A stretch of 64,000 bases of DNA from JACQFK01 sp036383955 (GTDB taxonomy: Bacteria; Planctomycetota; MHYJ01; JACPRB01), in contig DASVNH010000227.1 in assembly GCA_036383955.1 (NCBI GenBank), positions 38,337 to 102,336 of the forward strand. Reading direction: 5' to 3'. Positions 49,863-57,636 of the stretch are shown here, one piece after another (positions within the stretch are counted from its first letter, which is position 1; each line of letters begins with the position of its first letter). The notes beneath the pieces were generated by a model. It searched no databases and was not told the origin of the DNA. It was given only the letters and a program-made list of their open reading frames with translations. Made by a program: the position numbers and the translations under genes.

Positions 49863-52196
49863 CTACTCGATGGAGAAGGCCAGGGTGAGGAGCGCGGCCT
49901 GCTCGATCGCGTGGGCCTTGCCGGAGCCGGTGGCGGGGCTCGCGCTGCGCGAACGGAAGACCGCGCGGACGGGGCGCACGGGCGAGATCCGCTCGAGAAT
50001 CGGGTGGACGGCGGCCATCGCGCCCATGTTGCCCGGCTCCTCCTGCGCCCAGATCAGCGTCCGCGCGCCCGCGTGCCGCGTGAGCGCCTCCCGCGTCTCC
50101 TCCTCGGGGAAGGGATAGAGCTCCTCGATCCCGATCACCGCCGTGGACGTCGCGTTCCGCTTCTCGCGCTCGGCGCGCAGCTCGTGGAGGATCCTCCCCG
50201 TCGCGACCAGCACGCGGTCGGCGCCCTCGACCGGGTCGTCGATCACCGGGCGGAATCCGCCGCGCGCGAAGTCCTCGAGGGGGGAGGCCGCGCGGGGATG
50301 TCGAAGCATCCCCTTCGGCGTGAAGACCACGAGCGGCTTCCGCCAGCGCCGGCGCGCCTGCCGGCGGAGGAGGTGGAAGAGCTGGGCCGCGGTCGACGGC
50401 TGGCAGACCTGCCAGTTGTGCTCCGCGGAGAGCTGCAGGAAACGCTCGATCCGCGCGCTCGAATGCTCCGGGCCCTGGCCCTCGTACCCGTGCGGCAGGA
50501 GCAGGACGAGGCCCGAGAGCAGGCCCCACTTGTCCTCGCCGGCGCTCACGAACTGGTCGATCTGCGTCTGCGCGCCGTTCGCGAAGTCGCCGAACTGCGC
50601 CTCCCAGAGCGTGAGCGCGCCGGGCGACTCCCGGCTGTAGCCGTACTCGAACCCGACCGCCGCCGCCTCCGACAGGGGAGAGTCGAAGCAGGCGAACGGC
50701 GCCCGGAACGAGGCCAGCGGGACGTGCTCCCGGCCGGTCTCGACGTCCACCAGGACCGCGTGCCGCTGGTTGAACGTGCCGCGGCGCGTGTCCTGCCCCG
50801 TGAGCCGCACCGGCACGCCCTCGTCCAGCAGGCTCGCGAACGCCAGCGCCTCGGCCGTGCTCCAGTCCACGGGCCGCTCGCCGAGGCACGACGCCCTCCG
50901 CTCCTCGAGCCCGCGCTGGATCTTCGGATGCGCCCGGAAGCCGTCCGGCGGCGCGGTCAGCCGTCCGCCGAGCTCCGCCAGGCGCGCGCGCGGGACGGCG
51001 GTGTCCGGGGCGTCGGCGGGATCCCGACGTCCCCCGCGGTACGCCTTCCAGGCCTCCGGGACGTCCATCAGGGAAGGCCGCTCGGCAGAGGCGCGGGCGG
51101 CCTCGAGCTCGGCCCGGTACTCCTCCTGGACCGCCTTCACGTCCGGCCGGAGGCCGACGCGGGCGGCGTACGACTCCCACAACGGCGGCGTCTCCTGGAC
51201 GCGGCGGTAGAGCGCGGGCTGGGTCGTGGTCGGATCGTCCACCTCGCTGTGGCCGTGGCGCCGGAAGCCGATGAGGTCGACGACCACGTCGCCGGCGAAG
51301 CGGCGGCGGTACTCCGCCGCCAGGCGGGCCATCCGCACGGCCGCTTCGGGATCCGCGGCGTTGACGTGGAAGACGGGAAGGTCGAGCCGCCGCGCGACGT
51401 CCGCCGCGAAGCGCGAGGCGTGGAGCGAGGCGGGCGGCGTCGTGAAGCCGACGAGGTTGTTGAGGACGACATGGAGGGTGCCGCCGACGTCGTAGCCCGG
51501 CAGGGACGCGAGGTTGAACGTCTCGGCGGCCACGCCCTGTCCGGCGAGCGCGGCGTCGCCGTGGCAGAGCACGGGAAGGACGTCGAGCCCCCGCTCGCGC
51601 CTCGCGCGCGCCTGGCCGAGGAGCACGGGATCGACGGCCTCAAGGTGGCTGGGATTGGGGATGAGGGTGACGGGCCCTTCCGAGGCGCCGAGGTGATAGC
51701 GGACGTCGCCGCTCCCCAGGACGCCGCGGGGGTCGACGTCCTCGAAGCCGGCGAAGAGGAGCCGGGGGGCCTTGCCGACGATGTGGGCCATGATGTTGAG
51801 GCGGCCGCGGTGGCTCATGCCGATGAGCAGCTCGCCCGTTCCGCGCAGCTCGTCGAGGAAGGGGACGAGCGCCTCGAGGCCTTCGAGCGAGAAGCGCTTG
51901 GTGCCGGGGTAGCGGGACTGGATCGTGGTCTCGAAGACGTGGGCGCGCAGGAGGAGGTCGAGGATCCGGGCGGGATCCACGGGGGCCGGCTTCGCTTCCA
52001 GGCGCTCGCGGACGAACTCGGCGCGGCCGGCGTCGCGGATCTGCATGAACTCGGCGCCGACCGTGCCGCAATAGACCTTCCGCCAGGGGCTGTCCGGTTG
52101 GGCGTCGAGCTCGGGCCGGGGCAGCGGGGGGAGCCGGCCGAAGGCGTCGAGGTCGGCCTGGAGATAGCCCCAGCGCCGGAAGGCATCGGCGTCCAT
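49863..52196 (-). CDS. sucA: 2-oxoglutarate dehydrogenase E1 component
   Basis: A 777-residue thiamine-diphosphate enzyme. Early WRKVYCGTVGAEFMQIRDAG and RYPGTKRFSLEGLEALVPFL, central IGMSHRGRLNIMAHIVGK and GHSEVDDPTTTQPALY, and the transketolase-like end (FNQRHAVLVDVETG, VLLLPHGYEGQGPEHSSARI) identify SucA. It is shorter than the usual 900+ residues because the N-terminal extension is small. It decarboxylates 2-oxoglutarate in the TCA cycle. sucB and lpd are not beside it. Confidence 0.93.
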   Translation of the reverse strand: MDADAFRRWGYLQADLDAFGRLPPLPRPELDAQPDSPWRKVYCGTVGAEFMQIRDAGRAEFVRERLEAKPAPVDPARILDLLLRAHVFETTIQSRYPGTKRFSLEGLEALVPFLDELRGTGELLIGMSHRGRLNIMAHIVGKAPRLLFAGFEDVDPRGVLGSGDVRYHLGASEGPVTLIPNPSHLEAVDPVLLGQARARRERGLDVLPVLCHGDAALAGQGVAAETFNLASLPGYDVGGTLHVVLNNLVGFTTPPASLHASRFAADVARRLDLPVFHVNAADPEAAVRMARLAAEYRRRFAGDVVVDLIGFRRHGHSEVDDPTTTQPALYRRVQETPPLWESYAARVGLRPDVKAVQEEYRAELEAARASAERPSLMDVPEAWKAYRGGRRDPADAPDTAVPRARLAELGGRLTAPPDGFRAHPKIQRGLEERRASCLGERPVDWSTAEALAFASLLDEGVPVRLTGQDTRRGTFNQRHAVLVDVETGREHVPLASFRAPFACFDSPLSEAAAVGFEYGYSRESPGALTLWEAQFGDFANGAQTQIDQFVSAGEDKWGLLSGLVLLLPHGYEGQGPEHSSARIERFLQLSAEHNWQVCQPSTAAQLFHLLRRQARRRWRKPLVVFTPKGMLRHPRAASPLEDFARGGFRPVIDDPVEGADRVLVATGRILHELRAEREKRNATSTAVIGIEELYPFPEEETREALTRHAGARTLIWAQEEPGNMGAMAAVHPILERISPVRPVRAVFRSRSASPATGSGKAHAIEQAALLTLAFSIE

Positions 52197-52206
52197 GGCC
52201 TCCAGT

Positions 52207-52250
52207 CTAGTGGTTCGGCACGCTTGTTATCCAGGGTCGCTCCCCTGGAT
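52207..52250 (+). repeat. CTAGTGGTTCG hairpin element upstream of sucA
   Basis: CTAGTGGTTCGGCACGC is followed by ATCCAGGG (52229-52236), loop TCGCTC and CCCTGGAT (52243-52250). The order CTAGTGGTTCG, CGCTTG, GGGTCGCTCCC also occurs in the ksgA-end element read on the minus strand. Confidence 0.75.
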
Positions 52251-52347
52251 CTCGAAACGTCGCATCCGTCGAGCCGCGCGGATCCGCCGGGTAGGAGGAC
52301 CGTAGGGCGCCCGCGGCCGCGAGAGGGCGCTGAAACGGGAGGCGGCG

Positions 52348-53043
52348 ATGCGGAACATCGTTCTGGTCCACGGCGGGTTCGTCGACGGCTCGGGCTGGGA
52401 AGGCGTCTACCGGCTCCTGCGGAAGGACGGCTTCGCGGTCCGCGTCGTCCAGAACCCGACGCTTTCGCTCGAGGAGGACGTGGCCGCGACGCACCAGGTC
52501 CTGGAGTCCCTGGACGGCCCGGCGATCCTGGTCGGCCATTCCTACGGCGGCGTCGTGATCACCGAGGCCGGCTACCATCCGAAGGTGGCCGGGCTCGTCT
52601 ACGTCGCCGCGTTCGTCCCGGATCAGGGGGAGTCGGTGGCCACCCTCATCAAGGACCCGCCCGCCGGATCGCCCGTCCCGCCGATCCTGCCGCCGCGCGA
52701 CGGCTTCATGCGGCTCGATCCGGCGAAGTTCCACGCGGCGTTCGCGGCGGACGTCGACGCGGAGAAGGCCGCGTTCATGGCCGACGCGCAGGTGCCGTGG
52801 GGGGGCGCGGCGCTGCACGGCGAGGCCCGGACGCCGGCGTGGAGGAAGAAGCCGAGCTGGGCGCTGGTGGCCGCGGAGGACCGGATGATCCCGCCCGAGG
52901 CGCAGCGCGCGATGGCCCGGCGGGCGGGGGCCACGGTCGTCGAGGTCAAGGGCAGCCACGCCGTCTACGTGTCGCGGCCCCAGGCCGTGGCGTCTCTCAT
53001 CGAGCAGGCGGCGCGGGGCGCGGAGGCGAAGGCCGTCGCGTAA
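52348..53043 (+). CDS. Alpha/beta-hydrolase (esterase-like)
   Basis: A 231-residue hydrolase. The oxyanion part is NIVLVHGGFVDGSGWEGVY, the nucleophile elbow is GHSYGG (Ser at about 72), and the acid and histidine lie in VAAEDRMIPPEAQ and KGSHAVYVSRP. This matches the small AB_hydrolase_6/salicylate-esterase-like group. The natural substrate is unknown. It ends one base before the tRNA-Ser(GGA) gene on the other strand. Confidence 0.85.
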   Translation: MRNIVLVHGGFVDGSGWEGVYRLLRKDGFAVRVVQNPTLSLEEDVAATHQVLESLDGPAILVGHSYGGVVITEAGYHPKVAGLVYVAAFVPDQGESVATLIKDPPAGSPVPPILPPRDGFMRLDPAKFHAAFAADVDAEKAAFMADAQVPWGGAALHGEARTPAWRKKPSWALVAAEDRMIPPEAQRAMARRAGATVVEVKGSHAVYVSRPQAVASLIEQAARGAEAKAVA

Positions 53044-53133
53044 TGGCGGAGAGGGAGGGAGTCGAACCCTCGGTGCCCTTGCGAGCACACACGCTTTCCA
53101 AGCGTGCACAATCGGCCACTCTGCCACCTCTCC
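53044..53133 (-). tRNA. tRNA-Ser (anticodon GGA), CCA encoded
   Basis: Acceptor GGAGAGG/CCTCTCC, discriminator G and encoded CCA, anticodon loop TTGGAAA with GGA, and a long variable arm. The same acceptor stem occurs in tRNA-Ser(CGA) at 55105. Confidence 0.95.
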
Positions 53134-53193
53134 GGGGGCCGCTTCAGGGTGAGGAATTCTAGCAATAGACACCCCCGGATGTCACGGGGTACG

Positions 53194-54417
53194 ATGCCGA
53201 GGATGCCCATTCCGCCCGTCCGGTCGACGTTGCGCATCGTGCCGTTCAAGCACGAGGGCCGCGACGTCTTCCTGGTCGACGACCGCCAGGAGGACCTTTT
53301 CGAGCACCAGATCATCCTGCCGCCGCTCGGCTTCGTGGTCGCGTCGTTCCTCGACGGCGAGCGGGAGGCGGAGGACGTGCTGCGCGAGATCCTCGCCAAG
53401 TTTCCCGCGTCCGGGCTGTCGCTGGAGCACGTCGAGGCGGCGATCAAGGATCTCGACGACCATCTGCTGCTCGAATCGGAGCGGGTGGGGAAGAAGCGGC
53501 GGGACCTGGAGGAGACGTACCTGGCGCTGCCGTCGCGGCCGTCGCGCTTCGTGGCGGGGACGGCGGGCGAGGTGGGGAAGGAGCTGGACGGCTACTACGC
53601 CGCGGAGGCGGGGGCGGGCAAGCGGGGCGCGGCGCGGCCGGAGCCGCTGTCCGGGATCCTGGCGCCGCACATCGACTTCCGCCGCGGCGGGCACTGCTAC
53701 ACGTTCCCGTACAAGGAAGTGGCCGAGCGGAGCGACGCGGAGCTCTACGTCGTCCTCGGGGTGGCGCATCTCTCGCCGCCGAATCCTTTCGTGGTGACCG
53801 CGAAGGATTACGACACCCCCTTCGGCCCGGCAAAGGCCGACCGCGAGGCGCTCGCGTCGCTCGAGAAGCGCCTGGGCGACGGGATCTACGAGAACGAGGC
53901 GGTCCACCGCGCGGAGCATTCGGCGGAATTCCAGGCGGTCTTCCTGAAGCACGCCCGGCCGAAGGCCGACTTCACGGTGCTGTCGATCCTCTGCTCGACG
54001 TTCGAGCCGTGGTGCGACGGCCGGAGCCCGCGGACGGTGGGGCGGATCGCCGACGTCCTGGGCGCGCTCGAGGAGGTCCTCGAGGGCCGCAAGGCCTGCG
54101 TGGTGGCGGGCGTGGACTTCGCGCACGTCGGGCCGGTCTTCGGCGACGAGGTGGAAGTGGACCAGAAGCTCGTGCGCTGGATGGTGGACGAGGACAGCAA
54201 GAGCCTCCAGGCCTGCGGGGCCGTCGACGCGGAGGCGTTCTGGGCGTCGGTGACGGCCGACGGCAACAAGCGGCACGTCTGCGGGCTGTCGGCGACCTAC
54301 GCGGCGCTGAGCCTGCTGCCGGGGACGTCGGGAAAGCTCCTCAAGTACGGCTTCGCGCCCGACCCGGCCGGCGGGCTGGTGAGCTTCGCGGGGATGTCGT
54401 TCGGTCCGCGAGCTTGA
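53194..54417 (+). CDS. AmmeMemoRadiSam system protein B (Memo-like)
   Basis: A 407-residue protein (ATG 53194; 53179 and 53203 are alternatives). Residues 1-95 are a winged-helix/PqqD-like extension (QIILPPLGFVVASFLDGE). The Memo domain follows: SGILAPHIDFRRGGHCY, VVLGVAHLSPPNPFVVTAKD, EFQAVFLKHARP, VVAGVDFAHVGPVFGD and AFWASVTADGNKRHVCGLSA. The conserved His residues suit a metal site. AmmeMemoRadiSam components A and radical SAM are absent nearby. The last 77 bases overlap the convergent sigma-like gene. Confidence 0.88.
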   Translation: MPRMPIPPVRSTLRIVPFKHEGRDVFLVDDRQEDLFEHQIILPPLGFVVASFLDGEREAEDVLREILAKFPASGLSLEHVEAAIKDLDDHLLLESERVGKKRRDLEETYLALPSRPSRFVAGTAGEVGKELDGYYAAEAGAGKRGAARPEPLSGILAPHIDFRRGGHCYTFPYKEVAERSDAELYVVLGVAHLSPPNPFVVTAKDYDTPFGPAKADREALASLEKRLGDGIYENEAVHRAEHSAEFQAVFLKHARPKADFTVLSILCSTFEPWCDGRSPRTVGRIADVLGALEEVLEGRKACVVAGVDFAHVGPVFGDEVEVDQKLVRWMVDEDSKSLQACGAVDAEAFWASVTADGNKRHVCGLSATYAALSLLPGTSGKLLKYGFAPDPAGGLVSFAGMSFGPRA

Positions 54418-55081
54418 GGGCGAGGCTCGCGCCTTCATCGGGCGCGTCGGGATCCCGCGAGAAGTAAAGCGAGAGATCGGCGTCGAGCAGGCAGGCGTCG
54501 GCGAAGGCGTCGGCCGCCTCGGGCCGCTCGGTCACGCGCGCCGCCAGCGCCTCCTTTTCCACGCGGCCCGCGGAGCTCTCCAGGTGCTTCTGGATGAGCT
54601 CGTCGAAGCGGGCGTTGGGCGCCGACCCCAGAAGCTCCTTGAGGAGCAGGCGGCGGATGCGGCTGAGCGCGGCCATCGCGTTCTCGGGGCTCGTGCGGAA
54701 GCGCCAGGCGACGGTCTCGAGCGGCAGATCGTTTTCGTAGCGGGCGGTCAGGGGCGGCTGGGCGTCCTGGGAGAGGCCCTGGATGGCGCGGTCGAGGAGC
54801 TCCGTGCGCAGGGGCGGCAGGTCGCGGCGGCGCTCGAAGGCATCCGCGATGGCCGTCAGCGTCGCGGGGCGGCGGAGGGGGTCGGTCGCGTCCTGGAGCT
54901 CGGCGGCGAGGCGCCGGCGGGCCCAGTCGGGGAAGCCGGAGCGCGGGCAGCCTTGCTGAAGGCCTGGGGCGGCGCGGTGGAGGAAGTCGGCGACCGCCTT
55001 CCGCTCGCGGAGGAAGGCGCGGACGAAGGCGCTCAGGTCGTCGTAGTGAGCGGCGATGAGGCTGAGGAAGTCGGTCGTCAT
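54341..55081 (-). CDS. Degenerate Rhodopirellula-type sigma factor with FecR-like tail
   Basis: A 246-residue protein from ATG 55081. Residues 1-65 (FLSLIAAHYDDLSAFVRAFL, DWARRRLAAEL) resemble region 2 of the Rhodopirellula-family ECF sigma factors. Residues 95-155 resemble region 4 (ARYENDLPLETVAWRFRTSP, ALSRIRRLLLKELL). Residues 160-205 (FDELIQKHLESSAGRVEKEA, ADAFADACLLDADLSLYF) look like the N-terminus of the FecR/anti-sigma proteins normally encoded by the next gene. Key region 2 acids are missing, so DNA-directed function is doubtful. Confidence 0.62.
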   Translation of the reverse strand: MTTDFLSLIAAHYDDLSAFVRAFLRERKAVADFLHRAAPGLQQGCPRSGFPDWARRRLAAELQDATDPLRRPATLTAIADAFERRRDLPPLRTELLDRAIQGLSQDAQPPLTARYENDLPLETVAWRFRTSPENAMAALSRIRRLLLKELLGSAPNARFDELIQKHLESSAGRVEKEALAARVTERPEAADAFADACLLDADLSLYFSRDPDAPDEGASLALKLADRTTSPRSSPARRPGRARSRT

Positions 55082-55104
55082 CCCCAATTACCGTACACCC
55101 GGGA

Positions 55105-55194
55105 TGGCGGAGAGGGTGGGAGTCGAACCCACGGTCCCCTTACGGAGACACTCGCTTTCGAGGCGAGCGCGATCGGCCACTCTGCCACCTCTCC
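55105..55194 (-). tRNA. tRNA-Ser (anticodon CGA), CCA encoded
   Basis: Acceptor GGAGAGG/CCTCTCC with G73 and CCA, anticodon loop CTCGAAA with CGA, and a long variable arm. It is oriented away from tRNA-Leu, 61 bases distant. Confidence 0.95.
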
Positions 55195-55255
55195 ATGGTG
55201 CGGTCGCGGCGGGGGGTATTATAATGATCCCTCGTCGCCACTCCAGCATTTCCGC

Positions 55256-55337
55256 GGGCGCGTGGCGGAACTGGCAGACGCGCCAGACTTAGGATCTGGT
55301 TCCGAAAGGATTGGGGGTTCGACTCCCCCCGCGCCCA
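55256..55337 (+). tRNA. tRNA-Leu (anticodon UAG)
   Basis: Acceptor GGGCGCG/CGCGCCC, anticodon loop CTTAGGA with TAG, a class II variable arm (TTCCGAAAGGA), T arm GGGGG-TTCGACT-CCCCC and A73. CCA is not encoded. TATAAT at 55220-55225 may be its -10. The TTCGACTCGC hairpin element starts straight after A73. Confidence 0.93.
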
Positions 55338-55376
55338 TTCGACTCGCGATATCCCTCCCTTCGGTCGGGATATCGC
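55338..55376 (+). repeat. TTCGACTCGC hairpin element abutting tRNA-Leu
   Basis: TTCGACTCGCGATATCCC, loop TCCCTTCGGTC, then GGGATATCGC give a 10-bp stem (55346-55355 with 55367-55376). The frame sequences match the element after tRNA-Ser(UGA), while the stem differs by paired changes (GATGTTCC/GGAACATC there). Confidence 0.78.
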
Positions 55377-55435
55377 TCGCTCATGGCAAGCCATGCGACT
55401 CGGCGCCTCCGGCGCCTCGCTCATGGCAAGCCATT
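55376..55435 (+). repeat. Direct repeat CTCGCTCATGGCAAGCCAT, two copies
   Basis: The 19-mer occurs at 55376-55394 and 55416-55434, 40 bases apart, around a GGCGCC-TCC-GGCGCC hairpin. ATGGC-AA-GCCAT inside each copy can itself fold. There is no gene here. Confidence 0.85.
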
Positions 55436-55439
55436 CCAG

Positions 55440-55516
55440 ACAGGTCCAGGAAACAGGTCCAGGTCCAGGAGCGACGAGGGGAGCCCCTTTGGATGCCCGG
55501 GGGACTGACGAGGTTC
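55440..55516 (+). repeat. Composite repeat, copy R6
   Basis: CAGGTCCAGGAAACAGG, GTCCAGGTCCAGGAGCGACG, then GGGGAGCCCC, TTTGGATGCCCGGGGGA: one complete unit in the standard order. It lies in the gap between tRNA-Leu and the small membrane proteins. Confidence 0.92.
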
Positions 55517-55531
55517 AGGAAGCCAGGAGCG

Positions 55532-55780
55532 CTACTGAAGGGGATCCATCCACTTCTTGAGCGGCGTGATCCGACCCTTGCCCGCGCAACTGAAGCACGG
55601 CGGCGGCTCGTCGCCACGGAAATAGCCCGACCGGCCCGAGCCATTGCACCAGTCACAGGTCGCGATCGGCAGGACGGCGATGAGCAGGGCCGCCGCGCCG
55701 AATAGAACGAGCGCTCCGATCACCCAGGGCATCGCCGACTCGACGTGACGTTCGGAACTGGCGGACGTGTAGCGATTCAT
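55532..55780 (-). CDS. Small membrane protein with CxxCxGxG motif (A)
   Basis: An 82-residue protein from ATG 55780 that overlaps the stop of the next upstream gene (ATGA). One membrane helix (MPWVIGALVLFGAAALLIAVL) is followed by CDWCNGSGRSG and CFSCAGKG, a single DnaJ-like zinc pair. It is a paralogue of its operon partner. The zinc part probably lies outside or at the membrane surface. The role is unknown. Confidence 0.7.
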   Translation of the reverse strand: MNRYTSASSERHVESAMPWVIGALVLFGAAALLIAVLPIATCDWCNGSGRSGYFRGDEPPPCFSCAGKGRITPLKKWMDPLQ

Positions 55781-55995
55781 GGCCGGCGCCACCGCCGGAG
55801 CAGGGTCGTTTTGGCCGTTCCCATGCAGTCGTAGCAGATCCCGTCATCGCAGGCATCTTTCTTGGGAGACTGACCCGTGCCCGCACAGGGCTCGCACGGC
55901 GCGACTGGAACCCACGCGAAGACCGACGCGGCGGTGACGAGGAGCAGCGCGCCGACAACCAGGGGCGTCGCCGACGAAGCCCGCGGGTCTTTCAT
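55777..55995 (-). CDS. Small membrane protein with CxxCxGxG motif (B)
   Basis: A 72-residue protein: a membrane helix (TPLVVGALLLVTAASVFAWV), then CEPCAGTGQS and CYDCMGTA, the same plan as the 82-residue neighbour. The two are coupled by ATGA. The repeated CxxCxGxG theme matches the larger CxxC-rich proteins at 32947 and 34532, although those have signal peptides and eight pairs. Confidence 0.7.
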   Translation of the reverse strand: MKDPRASSATPLVVGALLLVTAASVFAWVPVAPCEPCAGTGQSPKKDACDDGICYDCMGTAKTTLLRRWRRP

Positions 55996-56014
55996 CCAGG
56001 AGATTGGACGGACA

Positions 56015-56050
56015 CGTGTTGATGAAATGACCGCATCAGTTTATCAACAC
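56015..56050. repeat. Diverged copy of the CGTGTTGACGAAATGAC hairpin
   Basis: CGTGTTGATGAAATGAC ... TATCAACAC aligns base for base with the perfect hairpin at 36251-36287, with several substitutions. The outer stem GTGTTGAT/ATCAACAC is kept. It ends at the stop of the 251-residue gene. Confidence 0.8.
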
Positions 56051-56805
56051 TAGGAGTCGGCGCGGGCCTGGGCCGTCAGGACGAGGTCGATGCGGGCGCG
56101 GAGGGCGCGGAAGTAGGCGAGGACCTTGTCCGCGGTGCCCACGAGGAGGTGGAGGACCTCCTGGGCGCGCTCGTCGCTCATCGTGATGATGTAGAAAGAG
56201 ACGTCCGGGTCGTTCGACTGCGGCTGGACGTCGCCGGGCTCCTTCGACAGGAGCCGGACATAGTGCGCGCAGGCTTCCTTGAGCGGCTGGGCCCACTCCG
56301 GCCACCAGGGCTTCGCCTCCTCGACCTTGGCGAGGACCTTCTTCTCCAGCGGCGCGTGCTCCGGCTTGCCGCGGCGGCGCAGGCCCGCCTCGATGGCCTC
56401 CCGCACGTAGCTGACGTTCTCGTGGATGAAGCGCGCCAGCTCCCACTTCGGGTGGCGGGCGGCGACGCCCGGGAAGGTCGAGATCAGGATGTCGACCATC
56501 TTCAAAAGGTCGAGCGCCTGGCCGATCGGCTCCAGCAGCGGGTCGGTCTTGATGTCGATGCCGGGAGCCTTCCGGCGGATCGTCGTGTCGGTGAGCTTCT
56601 TGACGGCCGCCTGGCGGCGCTCGCGGAGGGCGTCGAGCCCGCCCGACAGGATGCCGGCCTGGACGTCGAGCATGAACGACCGGGCTTCGGGCGTCATGCA
56701 GAGGGCGACTTTCACCGTCGACTGCACGATCTGGGAGCGGCGCTCGGGCAGCTCAAGGATCGCCCCGAGGGCGTCCATGGCGTCGTCGCGCGTCCGGATG
56801 TACAT
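56050..56805 (-). CDS. YIRTRxDA-family protein, paralogue 1
   Basis: A 251-residue, mostly helical cytosolic protein of no family that I recognise. It starts MYIRTRDDAMDALGAILELPERRSQIVQST, which is shared by the two genes upstream. Then come MLDVQAGILSGGLDALRERRQAA and a Trp-containing segment (AKPWWPEWAQPLKEAC). It is the most diverged of the three. No catalytic motif or membrane helix is seen. Tandem copies suggest expansion under selection, and the function is unknown. Confidence 0.65.
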   Translation of the reverse strand: MYIRTRDDAMDALGAILELPERRSQIVQSTVKVALCMTPEARSFMLDVQAGILSGGLDALRERRQAAVKKLTDTTIRRKAPGIDIKTDPLLEPIGQALDLLKMVDILISTFPGVAARHPKWELARFIHENVSYVREAIEAGLRRRGKPEHAPLEKKVLAKVEEAKPWWPEWAQPLKEACAHYVRLLSKEPGDVQPQSNDPDVSFYIITMSDERAQEVLHLLVGTADKVLAYFRALRARIDLVLTAQARADS

Positions 56806-56850
56806 GGACGCGCCATCGTACCAAACGACGCGCCGGTTCCGGTTCCGGAG

Positions 56851-57564
56851 TTACGCGGCTTGGGCCGACGAGCCGGGGCCGCCGGGCAGCTCGCGGACGG
56901 CCTCCAGCGACTCGAGCAGGCGGCCCAGGCGCAGATCGGCGCTCTCCGGGTTCGAGAAGAGCGCGTCCGTGAGGTCGTCCGAGGTCGCCGCCAGGGCGAA
57001 CAGCAGGTCGGCTTCTTCGTGGGGGTGGTCGACCTCCTTCGCCGCCCGCTTGATCACGCTGAGGCAGGCGGAGCGCAGGGCGCCGGCGCGGTCGATCCAG
57101 GCGGGGCGGGCGGAGGCGACGGCGGATTCGACGTCCCGGCGGGCGCGGGAGCGCTCGTCGTGGCGCCCGCGCGCGCGGATCGCGGCGGCCACGCCGTCGC
57201 GCAGCGCCGCTTCGCCGCGGAGCAGGGCGCGGGCGACGATCCAGCGCTCGGCGCGGATCTCGGGGAAGACCTGCCGGATGACCTCCGTGAGCTCCATCGC
57301 GTCGAGCCGGGTGGCGAGGCGGTCGTGGTCGACGTCCAGCGGCGCGAGGCGCCGGGAGGTCAGGGCCTCGTGGCGGCCGCGGCGCAGGGCGTCGAGGCCT
57401 CCGTCGAGAAGCAGGGCCTGGCCGTCGAGGAGCAGGCGGCGGGGCTCGGCGTCGAGGCAGGCCATGATGGAGACGGTGAACTGGACGATCTGGGCCTTGC
57501 GGTCGGGCAGGTCGAGAATCTCGGCGAGGGAGGCGAGCGCCTCCTCGCGGGTACGGATGTACAC
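56851..57564 (-). CDS. YIRTRxDA-family protein, paralogue 2
   Basis: A 237-residue protein. GTG 57564 is chosen since VYIRTREEALASLAEILDLP then aligns with its paralogues, and GGGGAG lies just upstream. The listed ATG at 57588 adds eight unmatched residues. Conserved parts are DRKAQIVQFTVSIMACLDAE, LLLDGQALLLDGGLDAL, VIRQVFPEIRAERWIVARAL and PAWIDRAGALRSACLSV. It is all-helical with no export signal. It is nearest to paralogue 3. Confidence 0.68.
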   Translation of the reverse strand: MYIRTREEALASLAEILDLPDRKAQIVQFTVSIMACLDAEPRRLLLDGQALLLDGGLDALRRGRHEALTSRRLAPLDVDHDRLATRLDAMELTEVIRQVFPEIRAERWIVARALLRGEAALRDGVAAAIRARGRHDERSRARRDVESAVASARPAWIDRAGALRSACLSVIKRAAKEVDHPHEEADLLFALAATSDDLTDALFSNPESADLRLGRLLESLEAVRELPGGPGSSAQAA

Positions 57565-57636
57565 GGAACTCCCCCTCTCACCAAACATCTTACAGCCGGG
57601 GGAAGTATAGCCCGTGCTTTCCCGAATTCAAGGGCG

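Noticed and set aside
53104..53193. Upstream start for the Memo-like protein at 53104
   Set aside because: That stretch overlaps the tRNA-Ser(GGA) gene. The conserved protein begins after 53179.
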